A DNA stretch of 64,000 nucleotides, taken from NCBI RefSeq assembly GCF_028657905.1, contig NZ_CP117782.1, forward strand, positions 186,001 through 250,000. Direction: 5' to 3'. The notes beneath the pieces were generated by a model. The model saw nothing but the letters and a program-made list of their open reading frames with translations. It had not been told where the DNA came from and did not search any database. The position numbers and the translations under genes are program-made. The stretch's first letter is position 1. Every line of letters begins with the position of its first letter. Source of the stretch: Burkholderia sp. FERM BP-3421 (GTDB taxonomy: Bacteria > Pseudomonadota > Gammaproteobacteria > Burkholderiales > Burkholderiaceae). This document shows positions 25,773-35,659 of this stretch, one piece after another.

Positions 25773-27071
25773 ATGTCAACAGCGTCCCACGCCTCCCAGC
25801 AGGATGAATCGAAGTTCCGGACCGTATTCCGGGTCGTCAGCGGCAATTTTCTGGAGATGTACGACTTCATGGTCTATGGCTATTACGCGTCCGCGATAGC
25901 CAAGACCTATTTTCCGAGCGGCGACGCGTTCGCGTCGCTGATGCTGGCGTTGTCGGTGTTCGGCGCGGGCTTCCTGATGCGGCCCGTCGGCGCGATCGTG
26001 CTGGGCGCCTATATCGACCATCATGGCCGCCGCAAGGGCCTCATCCTGACGCTCGGCCTGATGGCGCTCGGCACGCTCACGGTGGCGACCGTGCCGGGCT
26101 ATGCGACGATCGGCGCGCTCGCGCCGGCCCTCGTGCTGCTCGGCCGCCTGCTGCAGGGCTTCTCGGCCGGGGTCGAGCTGGGCGGCGTCTCGGTCTACCT
26201 GTCCGAGATCGCGACCAAGGGCAACAAGGGTTTCTACACGTCGTGGCAGTCGGGCAGCCAGCAGGTGGCGGTGGTGTTCGCCGCGCTCGTCGGCGTGCTG
26301 CTGAACAAGGCGCTGCCCGTCGAGCAGATGACGTCGTGGGGCTGGCGCGTCCCGTTCCTGATCGGCTGCCTGATCGTGCCGTTCCTGTTCCTGATCCGCC
26401 GTTCGCTGAAGGAGACCGACGAGTTTCTCGCGAAGAAGCACCGCCCGAGCATGGGCGAGATCATGAAGTCGATGGTCGACAACTGGGGCGTCGTGCTCGC
26501 GGGGATGGGCATGGTGATCATGACGACCGTGTCGTTCTACATGATCACCGCGTATACGCCGACCTTCGGCAAGGAAGTGCTGCACCTGTCGTCGATCGAC
26601 GCGCTGCTCGTCACGGTCTGCGTCGGCATCTCGAACCTGATCTGGCTGCCGCTGTCGGGCGCGGTGTCCGACCGGATCGGCCGCCGTCCGGTCCTGATCA
26701 CGTTCACCGTCCTCACGCTGCTGACCGCCTATCCCGCCGTGCAATGGCTCGTCGCGGATCCGTCGTTCATGCGGCTGCTGTCGGTCGAGCTGTGGTTGTC
26801 GTTCCTTTATGCGTCGTACAACGGCGGCATGGTGGTCGCGCTGACCGAGGTGATGCCGCCCGACGTGCGCACCGCCGGTTTCTCGCTGGCCTACAGCCTC
26901 GCCACGACGATCGGCGGCTTCACGCCGGCGATCTCCACGCTGCTGATCCACGAGACCGGCAACAAGGCCGCGCCCGGCCTGTGGCTTGCCGTGGCCGCAG
27001 TCTGCGGGCTGGTTGCGACGCTCGTGCTGTATCGCACGCCCGAGGCGCGCAATCAGTACAAGGCCGCGTAA
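25773..27071 (+). CDS. citA: Citrate/tricarballylate-type proton symporter (MFS, MHS family)
   Basis: A 432-residue inner-membrane carrier with 12 hydrophobic segments. It keeps the CitA-type signatures SGNFLEMYDF near the start, GSGFLMRP-like GAGFLMRPVGA, VVLGAYIDHHGRRKG, LLQGFSAGVELGGVSVYLSEI, GNKGFYTSWQSGSQQ and ISNLIWLPLSGAVSDRIGRRP, all close to Salmonella CitA over the full length. It is expected to import citrate or a similar tricarboxylate with protons. ATG 25773 (MSTASHASQQ) has GAGAGAG just upstream. It is monocistronic and ends at a bidirectional terminator. Confidence 0.88.
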   Translation: MSTASHASQQDESKFRTVFRVVSGNFLEMYDFMVYGYYASAIAKTYFPSGDAFASLMLALSVFGAGFLMRPVGAIVLGAYIDHHGRRKGLILTLGLMALGTLTVATVPGYATIGALAPALVLLGRLLQGFSAGVELGGVSVYLSEIATKGNKGFYTSWQSGSQQVAVVFAALVGVLLNKALPVEQMTSWGWRVPFLIGCLIVPFLFLIRRSLKETDEFLAKKHRPSMGEIMKSMVDNWGVVLAGMGMVIMTTVSFYMITAYTPTFGKEVLHLSSIDALLVTVCVGISNLIWLPLSGAVSDRIGRRPVLITFTVLTLLTAYPAVQWLVADPSFMRLLSVELWLSFLYASYNGGMVVALTEVMPPDVRTAGFSLAYSLATTIGGFTPAISTLLIHETGNKAAPGLWLAVAAVCGLVATLVLYRTPEARNQYKAA

Positions 27072-27105
27072 CTCGGAGGCATGCCCGCCGACCGGCGGGC
27101 GTCGA

Positions 27106-27134
27106 AAAAAGAGCGCCTCGGCGCTCCTTTTTTG
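27106..27134. terminator. Bidirectional terminator
   Basis: GAGCGCC and GGCGCTC (27112-27127) around a tiny loop, with six A on the left and six T on the right. It separates the symporter from the converging TPR gene. Confidence 0.9.
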
Positions 27135-27148
27135 TGCGATCAGCCGGC

Positions 27149-28990
27149 TTACGCGCGCCGCACGGCGTGCGCGACGGCTTCGACCACGGGCGCCCATTGC
27201 GCGGGCGCGGGCTGGCGATGCAACTGCGCGCGCGGATACCACGGGCTGTCCGCGCCCGTGAACCAGCGCCAGTCGGCCGCGAACGGCAGCATCAGCCACA
27301 GCGGCTTGCCGAGCGCGCCCGCGAGATGCGCGACGGCGGTGTCGATCGACACGACGCCGTCGAGCCGATCGACCAGCGCGGCGGTCGCGGCGAAATCGTC
27401 GAGGCCGTCGACCCGATGGATGCGCGCCGCGTGCGGGTGGGCGTCGAGCGCCGCGCGTTCGGCGTCGGACAGGGCGGGGTGCAGCACGATCCAGTCGACG
27501 TCGGGCAGCGCAAACAGCGGATCGAGCACGGCGAGCGGCAGCGAGCGGTTCTCCTGCGCCTGCTGGCGCCCGGCCCAGGCGATGCCGTAGCGGCGCTTGG
27601 CCTGGCCGCCGATCGAGCCGCGAAAGCGGCGGCGGGCGGTGTCCGGGGCCGTGAGATACGGCGTGCGCGACGGCAGTTCGTCGTATTCGAGCCCCAGCGC
27701 GAACGGCAGGCTCAGCAGCTCGCAGAGCAGGCCGGCCTCGGGCGCGCGCGGCGCGTCGAGCGCCACGACGCTGATCTGCCACGCGGCCGCGCACGGCGCG
27801 AACAGCGGCAGCAATTCGGGCTGAACCTGCAGGATCAGGCGCGCGCAGCGCGCGCGGGCGAGCGGAATGAAGCGCGCGAACTGCAGCGTGTCGCCGAAGC
27901 CCTGTTCCGCGCGCACGAGCAGCGTGCGCGTCGCGATCGGCTCGCCCTGCCAGCGCGGCAGTTCGGCGGGGCGGGCGCCCGGCAGGCGATGGCGGGCTTC
28001 ATAGGCGGGCAAGCCGCGCGGCAGGTCGCGCAGCGTGAGCAGCGTGACCGCGCGGTGCATCTGCGCGCGCGCGTCGTCGGGGGCGAGCCGCAGCGCCTGA
28101 TCGAACGCGCGCAACGCCATCTCGTGCGCACCGAGCGCGTGATGCGCGGTGCCGAGATTGAGCCACGCGAGCTGGAACGACGGATCGAGGCCGACCGCGC
28201 GCTCGTAATGGGGGCGCGCCTCGTCGTGCCGGCCGAGCGCCGCGAGCGCGTTGCCGAGCCCGAACAGGGCGAGCGGGAATTGCGGCACCAGCGCGAGCGC
28301 CGCCTCGAACGCGGGCATCGCGTCCGTGTGACGGCCGGCCGCGTCGAGCGTATTGCCGAGGTTGAAGTGCGCGGCGACGAAGCGCGGCTCGGCAGCGAGC
28401 GCCGCGCGGAAATGCCCGACCGCCTCGTCGACGCGGCCGAGCGCACCCAGCGCCATGCCGAGGTTGTTGTGCGCGCCCGCATGGCCGGGCCGCAGTTCGA
28501 GCGCGCGATGAAAGGCCGCGAGCGCCTCGCCGTGCCGGCCGAGCGCGTTGAGCGCGTTGCCGAGATTGTTGTGGATCGAGGCGTCGTCGGGCGTGAGCCG
28601 CAGCGCGCGCGCGAACGCGTCGGCCGCGTCCTCGTGGCGCGCTTGCGCCGCGTAGGCGTTGCCGAGGTTGTAGTGCGCGAGCGGAAAATCGGGCGCGAGC
28701 GTCAGCGCGGTGCGGAAGTGGTCGATCGCGGCGTCGAGCCGGCCCAGCGCCTTCAGCGCGTTGCCGAGGTTCAACTGCAGCGCGGCGTCGTGCGGGCGCA
28801 GGCCGACCGCGCGGCCGACCAGGTCGGCCGCCTCGGCATGCTGCCCCTGCTGGTGGCGCAGGACGCCGAACAGGTGCAGCGCGTCGGCGTCGGCGGGATT
28901 GGCGGCGAGCGCGGCGCGGTAGCCTTGCTCGGCTTCGCCTAGCCGGCCCGCGCGATGCGCTGCGAAGGCGCGGTCGAAAACGGATTCCAT
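27149..28990 (-). CDS. TPR protein with glycosyltransferase-like C-terminal domain
   Basis: A 613-residue protein. Residues about 5-330 are roughly nine TPR units with the repeated NLGNAL/LGR--EA pattern. The C-terminal 270 residues resemble the GT9/GT41-type fold seen in many TPR transferases, with VRAEQGFGDTLQFARF, GIAWAGRQQAQENRSLPL, and VSIDTAVAHLAGALGKPLWLMLP, the nucleotide-sugar site. It may add a sugar to proteins or flagellin, or act in surface polysaccharide synthesis. Acceptor unknown. It stands alone. The start is ATG 28990. Confidence 0.85.
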   Translation of the reverse strand: MESVFDRAFAAHRAGRLGEAEQGYRAALAANPADADALHLFGVLRHQQGQHAEAADLVGRAVGLRPHDAALQLNLGNALKALGRLDAAIDHFRTALTLAPDFPLAHYNLGNAYAAQARHEDAADAFARALRLTPDDASIHNNLGNALNALGRHGEALAAFHRALELRPGHAGAHNNLGMALGALGRVDEAVGHFRAALAAEPRFVAAHFNLGNTLDAAGRHTDAMPAFEAALALVPQFPLALFGLGNALAALGRHDEARPHYERAVGLDPSFQLAWLNLGTAHHALGAHEMALRAFDQALRLAPDDARAQMHRAVTLLTLRDLPRGLPAYEARHRLPGARPAELPRWQGEPIATRTLLVRAEQGFGDTLQFARFIPLARARCARLILQVQPELLPLFAPCAAAWQISVVALDAPRAPEAGLLCELLSLPFALGLEYDELPSRTPYLTAPDTARRRFRGSIGGQAKRRYGIAWAGRQQAQENRSLPLAVLDPLFALPDVDWIVLHPALSDAERAALDAHPHAARIHRVDGLDDFAATAALVDRLDGVVSIDTAVAHLAGALGKPLWLMLPFAADWRWFTGADSPWYPRAQLHRQPAPAQWAPVVEAVAHAVRRA

Positions 28991-29121
28991 GACGCGGATG
29001 AAGCCAGAAACCGCTATTTTCCCACAAGCGTGACGTGGGTCGCCGAATCGGCTGTCCGGCCTATGGATGGCGCCCGGGCAGCGGCGTAGACTGGGCGCGT
29101 TGCCGCTCGCGGAGGTCCCGT

Positions 29122-30765
29122 ATGGATGTCGTTCCGCTCGATATCGCCCCGGTGCTCGTGGTCGGCGCCGGTCCCACCGGTCTGGCGGCCGCGATGAGCC
29201 TTTCCCGCGCGCGGGTGCCGGTGCGCATCATCGACAAGGCGGCGCAACCGGCGTCGTATTCGCGCGCGATCGGCATCCAGGCGCGCACGCTCGAACTGTT
29301 CGAACAGCATCGGATCGTCGAGCCGTTTCTCGCGCTCGGGCATCGCGCCCGCCGCGCAAGCCTCTACTCGAATGCGCACCGCATCGCCCGGCTCGACTTC
29401 GATCCGCTGCAGACCCGTTATCCCTACCTGCTGTTTCTCGACCAGACCGTGACCGAGCGGCTGCTCACCGAGCATCTGGCCACGCTCGGGGTCGAGGTCG
29501 AGCGCGGCGTCGCGCTGACGCGCTGCGCGACGTCCGACGCCGCGCCCGAGGTGCTGCTGCGGCACGGCGACGGCCGCGACGAGATGCTGCGGCCGTCCTG
29601 CGTGATCGCCGCGGACGGCGCGCACAGCACGCTGCGCCATCTGCTGGGCGTCGGGTTCGCCGGGCGCGCGTTCGAGCAGACTTTCCTGCTGGCCGACCTG
29701 GCGGCCGACGTCGACTGGCCCGACGACGAGATCCACCTGTTCACGACGGGCGAGGGGATCGCGGGGCTCTTTCCGATGGGCGGCGGCCGCTACCGCTTGA
29801 TCGCCGATCGTCCGCCGCACAACGGCGTCCTCAACGAGTCGGGCGGCCCGTCGCTCGAACTGTGCCGCGAGGTGGTGCGCGCGCGCGTGCCGCTTGCGAT
29901 GGCGCTCGACGATCTCGCGTGGTCGTCGTATTTCCACCTGCACAGCCGGATGGTCGACCACCTGCGCTACGGCCGGGTGTTCTTCGCGGGCGACGCCGCG
30001 CACGTGCACAGTCCGGCCGGCGGGCAGGGCATGAACACGGGCATCCAGGAGGCGCTCAACCTGGGCTGGAAGCTGGCCCGCGTGCTCGCGGGCGGCGCGC
30101 CGGAACGGTTGCTCGACAGCTATCACATCGAACGGCATCCGATCGAGCGCGACGTGTTGCGGCAGACCAGCTTCGTCACGCAGGTCATCGAGGCGGACCA
30201 CGGGCCGCTGCGGCTGCTGCGCGATCGCGTGGTGCCGCTCCTTGCCTCGTTCGGCCCGATGCGCGACGCGGCGCGGCGCACCGTCAGCGAGCTGGCGATC
30301 CAGTATCGCAAGAGTCCGCTCACGCTCGAACGCATGCTCGACGGCGGCCCGCGCGCCGGCGAGCGGGCGCCGGACGCGCTCGTGCGCGTGCTCGACGGGC
30401 CGCTCGGGGATGCGCCCGGGGTCGCGACGCTGTACGACCTGCACGATCCCGCGCACTTCACGCTGTTGCTGATCGAGGCCTCCGGCGCGGACGACGACGC
30501 GCCGCCCGCGGTCGATCCGGACGGCGCGGAGCTGGCCGCGGGCCTCGTGCGCGCGATGCCCGGCGCGGCGCGGGTCTGGCGCGTGGCCGATGCCGAGGGC
30601 GACGGCGCGCCGTCGCTGAGCGATGCCTACGGGCGCACGCGGCCGGCGTTCTACCTGTTGCGGCCGGATGGTTATGTCGCGGCGCGCGGCCGCGCCGCGT
30701 CGGATGGCGCGGGGCTGTTGCGGCACTGCGAGGCGTGGTTTGCCGCGCCCGTGCCGTCCGCCTGA
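29122..30765 (+). CDS. FAD-dependent aromatic hydroxylase-type monooxygenase
   Basis: A 547-residue flavoprotein of the PheA/TfdB phenol-hydroxylase-like group. The ADP-binding GAGPTG is at 15-20. The second FAD motif VFFAGDAAHVHSPAGGQGMNTGIQEA (about 293-318) is intact, and the C-terminal thioredoxin-like domain typical of this group ends in FYLLRPDGYVAARG. It uses NAD(P)H and O2 to hydroxylate an aromatic ring; the substrate cannot be told. ATG 29122 (MDVVPLDIAP) follows GGAGG. An in-frame ATG at 29035 adds unlikely residues. It is divergent from the TPR gene and not linked to a ring-cleavage cluster. Confidence 0.9.
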   Translation: MDVVPLDIAPVLVVGAGPTGLAAAMSLSRARVPVRIIDKAAQPASYSRAIGIQARTLELFEQHRIVEPFLALGHRARRASLYSNAHRIARLDFDPLQTRYPYLLFLDQTVTERLLTEHLATLGVEVERGVALTRCATSDAAPEVLLRHGDGRDEMLRPSCVIAADGAHSTLRHLLGVGFAGRAFEQTFLLADLAADVDWPDDEIHLFTTGEGIAGLFPMGGGRYRLIADRPPHNGVLNESGGPSLELCREVVRARVPLAMALDDLAWSSYFHLHSRMVDHLRYGRVFFAGDAAHVHSPAGGQGMNTGIQEALNLGWKLARVLAGGAPERLLDSYHIERHPIERDVLRQTSFVTQVIEADHGPLRLLRDRVVPLLASFGPMRDAARRTVSELAIQYRKSPLTLERMLDGGPRAGERAPDALVRVLDGPLGDAPGVATLYDLHDPAHFTLLLIEASGADDDAPPAVDPDGAELAAGLVRAMPGAARVWRVADAEGDGAPSLSDAYGRTRPAFYLLRPDGYVAARGRAASDGAGLLRHCEAWFAAPVPSA

Positions 30766-30804
30766 CGGCCCGGGCGCGCGGCGGCGTCAAGCCGGGGGAC
30801 GGCG

Positions 30805-31110
30805 TCACGCATCGGTCGCGGCGGCGGGCGTCAGTTGCGCGCGGTGCGCGATGAGCGCGGCGCGCACGAGCGGCGCGAGCGCATCGGCGCCCGGCGCGTC
30901 GGCGCCCGGCGCATCGGCGCCCGGCGCATCGGCGCCCGACACGTCGTCGTGCGGATCGTCGAGCAGCGTCAGCAGCGCCCGGCGCATGCGCGGTTCCCAG
31001 AACCGCCGCAGGTGGTCGGCGATGCCGGCGAGCGCCTCGTCGTGATCGGGCATCGACGCGAAGAACGCCCCGATCTGGTTCGCCATCGTGGCCAGTTGCG
31101 CGCGGTTCAT
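30805..31110 (-). CDS. fdsD: NAD-linked formate dehydrogenase delta subunit, repeat-expanded
   Basis: A 101-residue small subunit. Family residues are MANQIGAFFASMPDHDEALAGIADHLRRFWEPRMRRAL at 9-46, then the end LAPLVRAAL. Between them four GADAP units (about 58-77), encoded by a 15-bp tandem repeat, lengthen the protein beyond the usual 70-80 residues. FdsD is needed for an active enzyme in Cupriavidus and seems to help assembly. It is the last gene of fdsGBAD, 7 bp after fdsA. Confidence 0.88.
   Translation of the reverse strand: MNRAQLATMANQIGAFFASMPDHDEALAGIADHLRRFWEPRMRRALLTLLDDPHDDVSGADAPGADAPGADAPGADALAPLVRAALIAHRAQLTPAAATDA
30881..30940. repeat. 15-bp tandem repeat, 4 copies, inside fdsD
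   Basis: GCATCGGCGCCCGGC repeats four times with single-base changes, in frame, giving GADAP units in a linker of the delta subunit. Confidence 0.88.
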
Positions 31111-31117
31111 CGCATCC

Positions 31118-34054
31118 TCACTTTCCGCCCGCGGCGGGCTGGGCTTCGCGTCGCTCCAGCAGGTCGAGCTGCTGCGCGTTGAAGCGGCTGTATTGGCGCT
31201 GCCAGGCGGACGGCTGCGCGACCGGCAATACCTGCACCGCGGTGACCTTGTATTCCGGGCAGTTGGTGGCCCAGTCGGAACTGTCGGTCGTGATCACGTT
31301 CGCGCCCGACTCCGGGAAGTGGAACGTCGTGTAGACGACGCCCGGCTGCATGCGCTCCGTCACGTGCGCGCGCAGCACGGTCTGGCCGGCGCGCGACTCG
31401 ATGCCGACCCAGTCGTCGGGGCGGATGCCGCGCGCCTCCGCGTCGTGCGGATGGATCTCGAGCCGGTCCTCGTCGTGCCAATGGACGTTGTCGGTGCGGC
31501 GCGTCTGCGCGCCGACGTTGTATTGCGACAGGATCCGTCCGGTGGTCAGGATCAGCGGGTAGCGCGCCGTCACCTTTTCCGGCGACGCGATGAACTGCGT
31601 GATCACGAAGCGGCCCTGGCCGCGCACGAAGGCGTCGACGTGCATGGTCGGCGTGCCTTCCGGCGCCGCGTCGTTGCAGGGCCATTGAATGCTGCCGAGC
31701 GTGTCGAGCCGCGCGTACGAGACGCCCGCGAAGGTCGGCGTGAGGCGCGCGATCTCGTCCATGATCTCGGACGGATGGGCATAGTCCATCGGATAGCCGA
31801 GCGCGCGCGCGAGCCGCAGCGTGACCTCCCAGTCCGCATAGCCGGCGAGCGGCGGCATCACGCGGCGCACGCGCGAGATCCGGCGTTCCGCGTTGGTGAA
31901 GGTGCCGTCCTTTTCCAGGAAGGTCGAGCCCGGCAGGAATACGTGCGCATACTTCGCGGTCTCGTTCAGGAAGATGTCCTGCACCACGATGCACGCCATC
32001 GACGACAGCGCGGCCGCCACGTGCTGCGTGTTCGGGTCGGACTGCACGATGTCCTCGCCCTGGCAGTAGAGCCCCTTGAAGCTGCCGTCGAGCGCGGCGT
32101 CGAACATGTTCGGGATGCGCAGGCCCGGCTCCGGCTGCAGCGTCGCTGACCAGGCGGCCTCGAACTGCGCGCGCACCGCGGCGTCGCCGACGTGCCGATA
32201 GCCGGGCAGCTCGTGCGGGAACGAGCCCATGTCGCACGAGCCCTGGACGTTGTTCTGGCCGCGCAGCGGATTCACGCCGACGCCTTCGCGGCCGAGATTG
32301 CCGGTGGCCATCGCGAGGTTCGCGATGCCCATCACCATGGTCGAACCCTGCGCATGCTCGGTCACGCCGAGGCCGTAGTAGATCGCCGCGTTGCCGCCCG
32401 TCGCATACAGGCGCGCGGCGGCGCGCACCGTGTCGGCCGGCACGCCGGTGATCGCGGCGCTCGTCTCCGGCGCGTGCTCGGGTTGCGCGACGAACGCGCG
32501 CCACTGCTCGAACGCGCGCGGCTCGCAGCGGGCCGCGATGAACGCATCGTCGAGCAGGCCTTCGGTGACGATCACGTGGGCGAGCGCGTTGACGAGCGCG
32601 ACGTTGGTGCCCGGCCGCAGTTGCAGATGGTGGACCGCTTTCACATGCGGGCCGTCGACGAGATCGATGCGGCGCGGATCGACGACGATCAGTTGCGCAC
32701 CTTCCCGGATCCGCCGCTTGAGCCGCGATGCGAATACCGGATGGCCGTCGGTCGGATTCGCGCCGATCACGACGATCACGTCGGCCGCACCGACCGAGGC
32801 GAAGGTCTGCGTGCCGGCCGACTCGCCGAGCGTGGTCTTGAGCCCATAGCCGGTCGGCGAATGGCATACGCGCGCGCAGGTGTCGACGTTGTTGTTGCCG
32901 AAGGCCGCGCGCACGAGCTTCTGCACGAGATAGGTTTCCTCGTTGGTGCAGCGCGAGGAGGTGATCGCGCCGATCGAATCCCGGCCGTGCTGTGCCTGCA
33001 GCCGGCGGAATTCCGAGGCGGCGTGTTCGATGGCTTCGTCCCAGCTGACCTCGCGCCACGGATCGGTGATCTTCGCGCGGATCATCGGCTTCGTGATGCG
33101 GTCCTTGTGGGTCGCGTAGCCCCAGGCGAAGCGGCCCTTGACGCACGCGTGTCCTTCATTCGCATGGCCGTTCTTGTGCGGCGTCATGCGCACGACCTGG
33201 TTGCCCTTCAATTCGGCCTTGAATGCGCAGCCGACGCCGCAATACGCGCACGTGGTGACCACCGCACGCTCGGGCAGGCCGAGCTGCGTGACGCTCTTTT
33301 CCTGCAGCGTCGCGGTCGGGCAGGCGGCGACGCAGGCGCCGCACGACACGCATTCCGACGCCATGAACGACGCGCTGTCGCTCGCGGCGACGCGCGACGC
33401 GAAGCCGCGCGCGGCGATCGTCAGCGCGAAGGTGCCCTGGGTTTCCTCGCAGGCGCGCACGCAGCGATTGCAGACGATGCATTTGGACGGGTCGTAGCTG
33501 AAGTACGGATTTGATTCGTCCTTGGGCGCGTCCAGGTGATTCGCGCCGTCGAAGCCGTAGCGGACCTCGCGCAGGCCGACCACGCCGGCCATGTCCTGCA
33601 GTTCGCAGTCGCCGTTGGCCGCGCAGGTCAGGCAGTCGAGCGGGTGGTCGGAGATGTACAGCTCCATCACGTTGCGGCGCAGCGCCTGCAGCCGCTCGCT
33701 CTGGGTGCGCACCTTCATGCCGGCTTCGGCGGGCGTCGTGCACGAGGCGGGATAGCCGCGCCGCCCCTCGATCTCGACGAGACACAGCCGGCATGAGCCG
33801 AACGGTTCGAGCGAATCGGTCGCGCACAGCTTCGGCACCGGGATGCCGGCCTCGATCGCCGCGCGCATCACCGATGTGCCGGCTGGCACCGTGACCGGAT
33901 GGCCGTCGATGTCGAGCGTGACGTCGGTGTCGGCGCGCCGGCGCGGCGTGCCGTAGTCGGTGTCGTCGAACGGCGCCGCGCGGCGCGCGCCGGCGCACGC
34001 GCACTGGCCGGAGCCGCAGCCGCCCGGGAGCGTGTCGGAAGCGTGGAGGGTCAT
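31118..34054 (-). CDS. fdsA: NAD-linked formate dehydrogenase alpha subunit
   Basis: A 978-residue catalytic subunit that oxidises formate to CO2 at a bis-MGD molybdenum centre in the cytosol. The N-terminal part is a [2Fe-2S] ferredoxin-type domain (CATDSLEPFGSCRLCLVEIEG region), then a His/Cys cluster (HPLDCLTCAANGDC), two [4Fe-4S] sets (CIVCNRCVRAC and CVSCGACVAACP), and the CAYCGVGC cluster that starts the molybdopterin domain. The molybdenum ligand Cys lies in VDTCARVCHSPT, and the C-terminal MGD-binding domain is present. It extends beyond many homologues by a Cys-rich N-terminus with GGCGSGQCACAG. Gap to fdsB is 15 bp. Confidence 0.96.
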   Translation of the reverse strand: MTLHASDTLPGGCGSGQCACAGARRAAPFDDTDYGTPRRRADTDVTLDIDGHPVTVPAGTSVMRAAIEAGIPVPKLCATDSLEPFGSCRLCLVEIEGRRGYPASCTTPAEAGMKVRTQSERLQALRRNVMELYISDHPLDCLTCAANGDCELQDMAGVVGLREVRYGFDGANHLDAPKDESNPYFSYDPSKCIVCNRCVRACEETQGTFALTIAARGFASRVAASDSASFMASECVSCGACVAACPTATLQEKSVTQLGLPERAVVTTCAYCGVGCAFKAELKGNQVVRMTPHKNGHANEGHACVKGRFAWGYATHKDRITKPMIRAKITDPWREVSWDEAIEHAASEFRRLQAQHGRDSIGAITSSRCTNEETYLVQKLVRAAFGNNNVDTCARVCHSPTGYGLKTTLGESAGTQTFASVGAADVIVVIGANPTDGHPVFASRLKRRIREGAQLIVVDPRRIDLVDGPHVKAVHHLQLRPGTNVALVNALAHVIVTEGLLDDAFIAARCEPRAFEQWRAFVAQPEHAPETSAAITGVPADTVRAAARLYATGGNAAIYYGLGVTEHAQGSTMVMGIANLAMATGNLGREGVGVNPLRGQNNVQGSCDMGSFPHELPGYRHVGDAAVRAQFEAAWSATLQPEPGLRIPNMFDAALDGSFKGLYCQGEDIVQSDPNTQHVAAALSSMACIVVQDIFLNETAKYAHVFLPGSTFLEKDGTFTNAERRISRVRRVMPPLAGYADWEVTLRLARALGYPMDYAHPSEIMDEIARLTPTFAGVSYARLDTLGSIQWPCNDAAPEGTPTMHVDAFVRGQGRFVITQFIASPEKVTARYPLILTTGRILSQYNVGAQTRRTDNVHWHDEDRLEIHPHDAEARGIRPDDWVGIESRAGQTVLRAHVTERMQPGVVYTTFHFPESGANVITTDSSDWATNCPEYKVTAVQVLPVAQPSAWQRQYSRFNAQQLDLLERREAQPAAGGK

Positions 34055-34069
34055 GCGGGGCTCCTTGAT

Positions 34070-35659
34070 TCAGGCGGCGGCCTGGGTTGTCGACGCGGCG
34101 GGGCCACCAACGGCGGGGCCGGTCCCGGCGAGACCGAAATCCTCGGGGAAATGATCGAGCGCGGACAGCACCGGGTAGGGCGTCATGCCGCCCATCGCGC
34201 ACAGCGAGCCCGCCGTCATCGTGTCGCACAGATCGCGCAGCAGCTGCACCTGGCGCACCGACGTGTCGCCCGCGCGGATCTTCGCGATCGTCTCGACGCC
34301 GCGCGTCGAGCCGATCCGGCACGGCGTGCACTTGCCGCACGATTCGAGCGCGCAGAACTGCATCGCGTACTCGGCGAGTTCGGCGAGATTCGAGGTGTCG
34401 TCGTGCAGCACGATGCCGCCGTGGCCGACCACCGCGCCGACGGCCGCGTAGGCCTCGTAGTCGAGCGGCAGGTCCCACTGGCTGTCCGGCAGGTAGGTGC
34501 CGAGCGGGCCGCCCACCTGGGCTGCGCGCGCCGGGCGGCCGCTCGCGGTGCCACCGCCGAACTCGAACAGCAGCTCGCGCAGCGTGACGCCGAACGCCAG
34601 CTCGACGAGCCCGCCGCGCCGCACGTTGCCGGCCAGCTGGAACGGCAGTGTGCCGCGCGAGCGGCCCATCCCGTAGTCGCGATAGAACGCGGCGCCGCGC
34701 GCGAAGATGATCGGCGCGGTGGCGAGCGTGATCACGTTGTTGATCACGGTGGGCTGGCCGAACAGGCCGGCGAGCGCGGGCAGCGGCGGCTTCGCGCGGA
34801 CCACGCCGCGCCGGCCCTCGAGTGATTCGAGGAGCGCGGTTTCCTCGCCGCAGACATAGGCGCCCGCGCCCTTCGCGACGTGCAGCTCGAACGCGTGCGC
34901 GGAGCCGAGCACCCGCGGGCCGAGCCAGCCGGCGGCGCGCGCGTGTTCCAGCGCGGCGTCGAGCGCGGCGATCGCATGCGGATATTCGCTGCGCACGTAG
35001 ATGTAGCCGACCGTCGCGCCTGTGGCGATGCCGGCGATCAGCATTCCCTCGATCAGGCAGTACGGGTCGCTTTCCATGATGAGGCGATCGGAGAAGGTGC
35101 CGGAATCGCCCTCGTCGGCGTTGCAGACGATGTATTTCTGCGCGCCGGCGGCCTGGCGCACCGTGCGCCACTTGATGCCGGCCGGAAACGCGGCGCCGCC
35201 CCGGCCGCGCAGGCCGGATTCGATCAGCAGCTCGCAGGCGGCGTCGCCGTCGAGCGCGAGCGCCTGCCGCAGGCCGGCGAGGCCGCCGTGCGCGAGGTAG
35301 TCGTCGATCGACAGCGGATCGGTCAGGCCGATGCGCGCGAAGGTCAGGCGTTGCTGACGCTTCAGGTAAGGCAGTTCGTCGACGATGCCGACGGCGCTCG
35401 GATGCGCGCCGCCGTCGAGCCAGCCAGCATCGAACAGGCCGGCCACGTCGTCGGCGCCGAGGTTGGCGTAGCCGGCGCGGCCCGCGGGCGTGACCACTTC
35501 GACGAGCGGTTCGAGCCACAGCAGCCCGCGCGAGCCGTTGCGCACCAGCTCGATCGCGTGGCCGCGCCGCCCGGCCTCGGCCACGATCGCGGCAGCGAGC
35601 GCGTCGGCGCCGAGTGCGAGCGCGGCGGAATCGCGCGGGACGTAGAGGCGCGTCGTCAT
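34070..35659 (-). CDS. fdsB: NAD-linked formate dehydrogenase beta subunit
   Basis: A 529-residue NADH-binding subunit related to NuoF fused to an N-terminal thioredoxin-like region. It carries the glycine-rich NAD/FMN site GLRGRGGAAFPAGIKW, the NADEGDSGTF segment, GAYVCGEETALLESLEG, and the [4Fe-4S] motif ESCGKCTPCRIG. It passes electrons from fdsA to NAD+. The start ATG 35659 overlaps the fdsG stop by ATGA, implying coupled translation. Confidence 0.96.
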   Translation of the reverse strand: MTTRLYVPRDSAALALGADALAAAIVAEAGRRGHAIELVRNGSRGLLWLEPLVEVVTPAGRAGYANLGADDVAGLFDAGWLDGGAHPSAVGIVDELPYLKRQQRLTFARIGLTDPLSIDDYLAHGGLAGLRQALALDGDAACELLIESGLRGRGGAAFPAGIKWRTVRQAAGAQKYIVCNADEGDSGTFSDRLIMESDPYCLIEGMLIAGIATGATVGYIYVRSEYPHAIAALDAALEHARAAGWLGPRVLGSAHAFELHVAKGAGAYVCGEETALLESLEGRRGVVRAKPPLPALAGLFGQPTVINNVITLATAPIIFARGAAFYRDYGMGRSRGTLPFQLAGNVRRGGLVELAFGVTLRELLFEFGGGTASGRPARAAQVGGPLGTYLPDSQWDLPLDYEAYAAVGAVVGHGGIVLHDDTSNLAELAEYAMQFCALESCGKCTPCRIGSTRGVETIAKIRAGDTSVRQVQLLRDLCDTMTAGSLCAMGGMTPYPVLSALDHFPEDFGLAGTGPAVGGPAASTTQAAA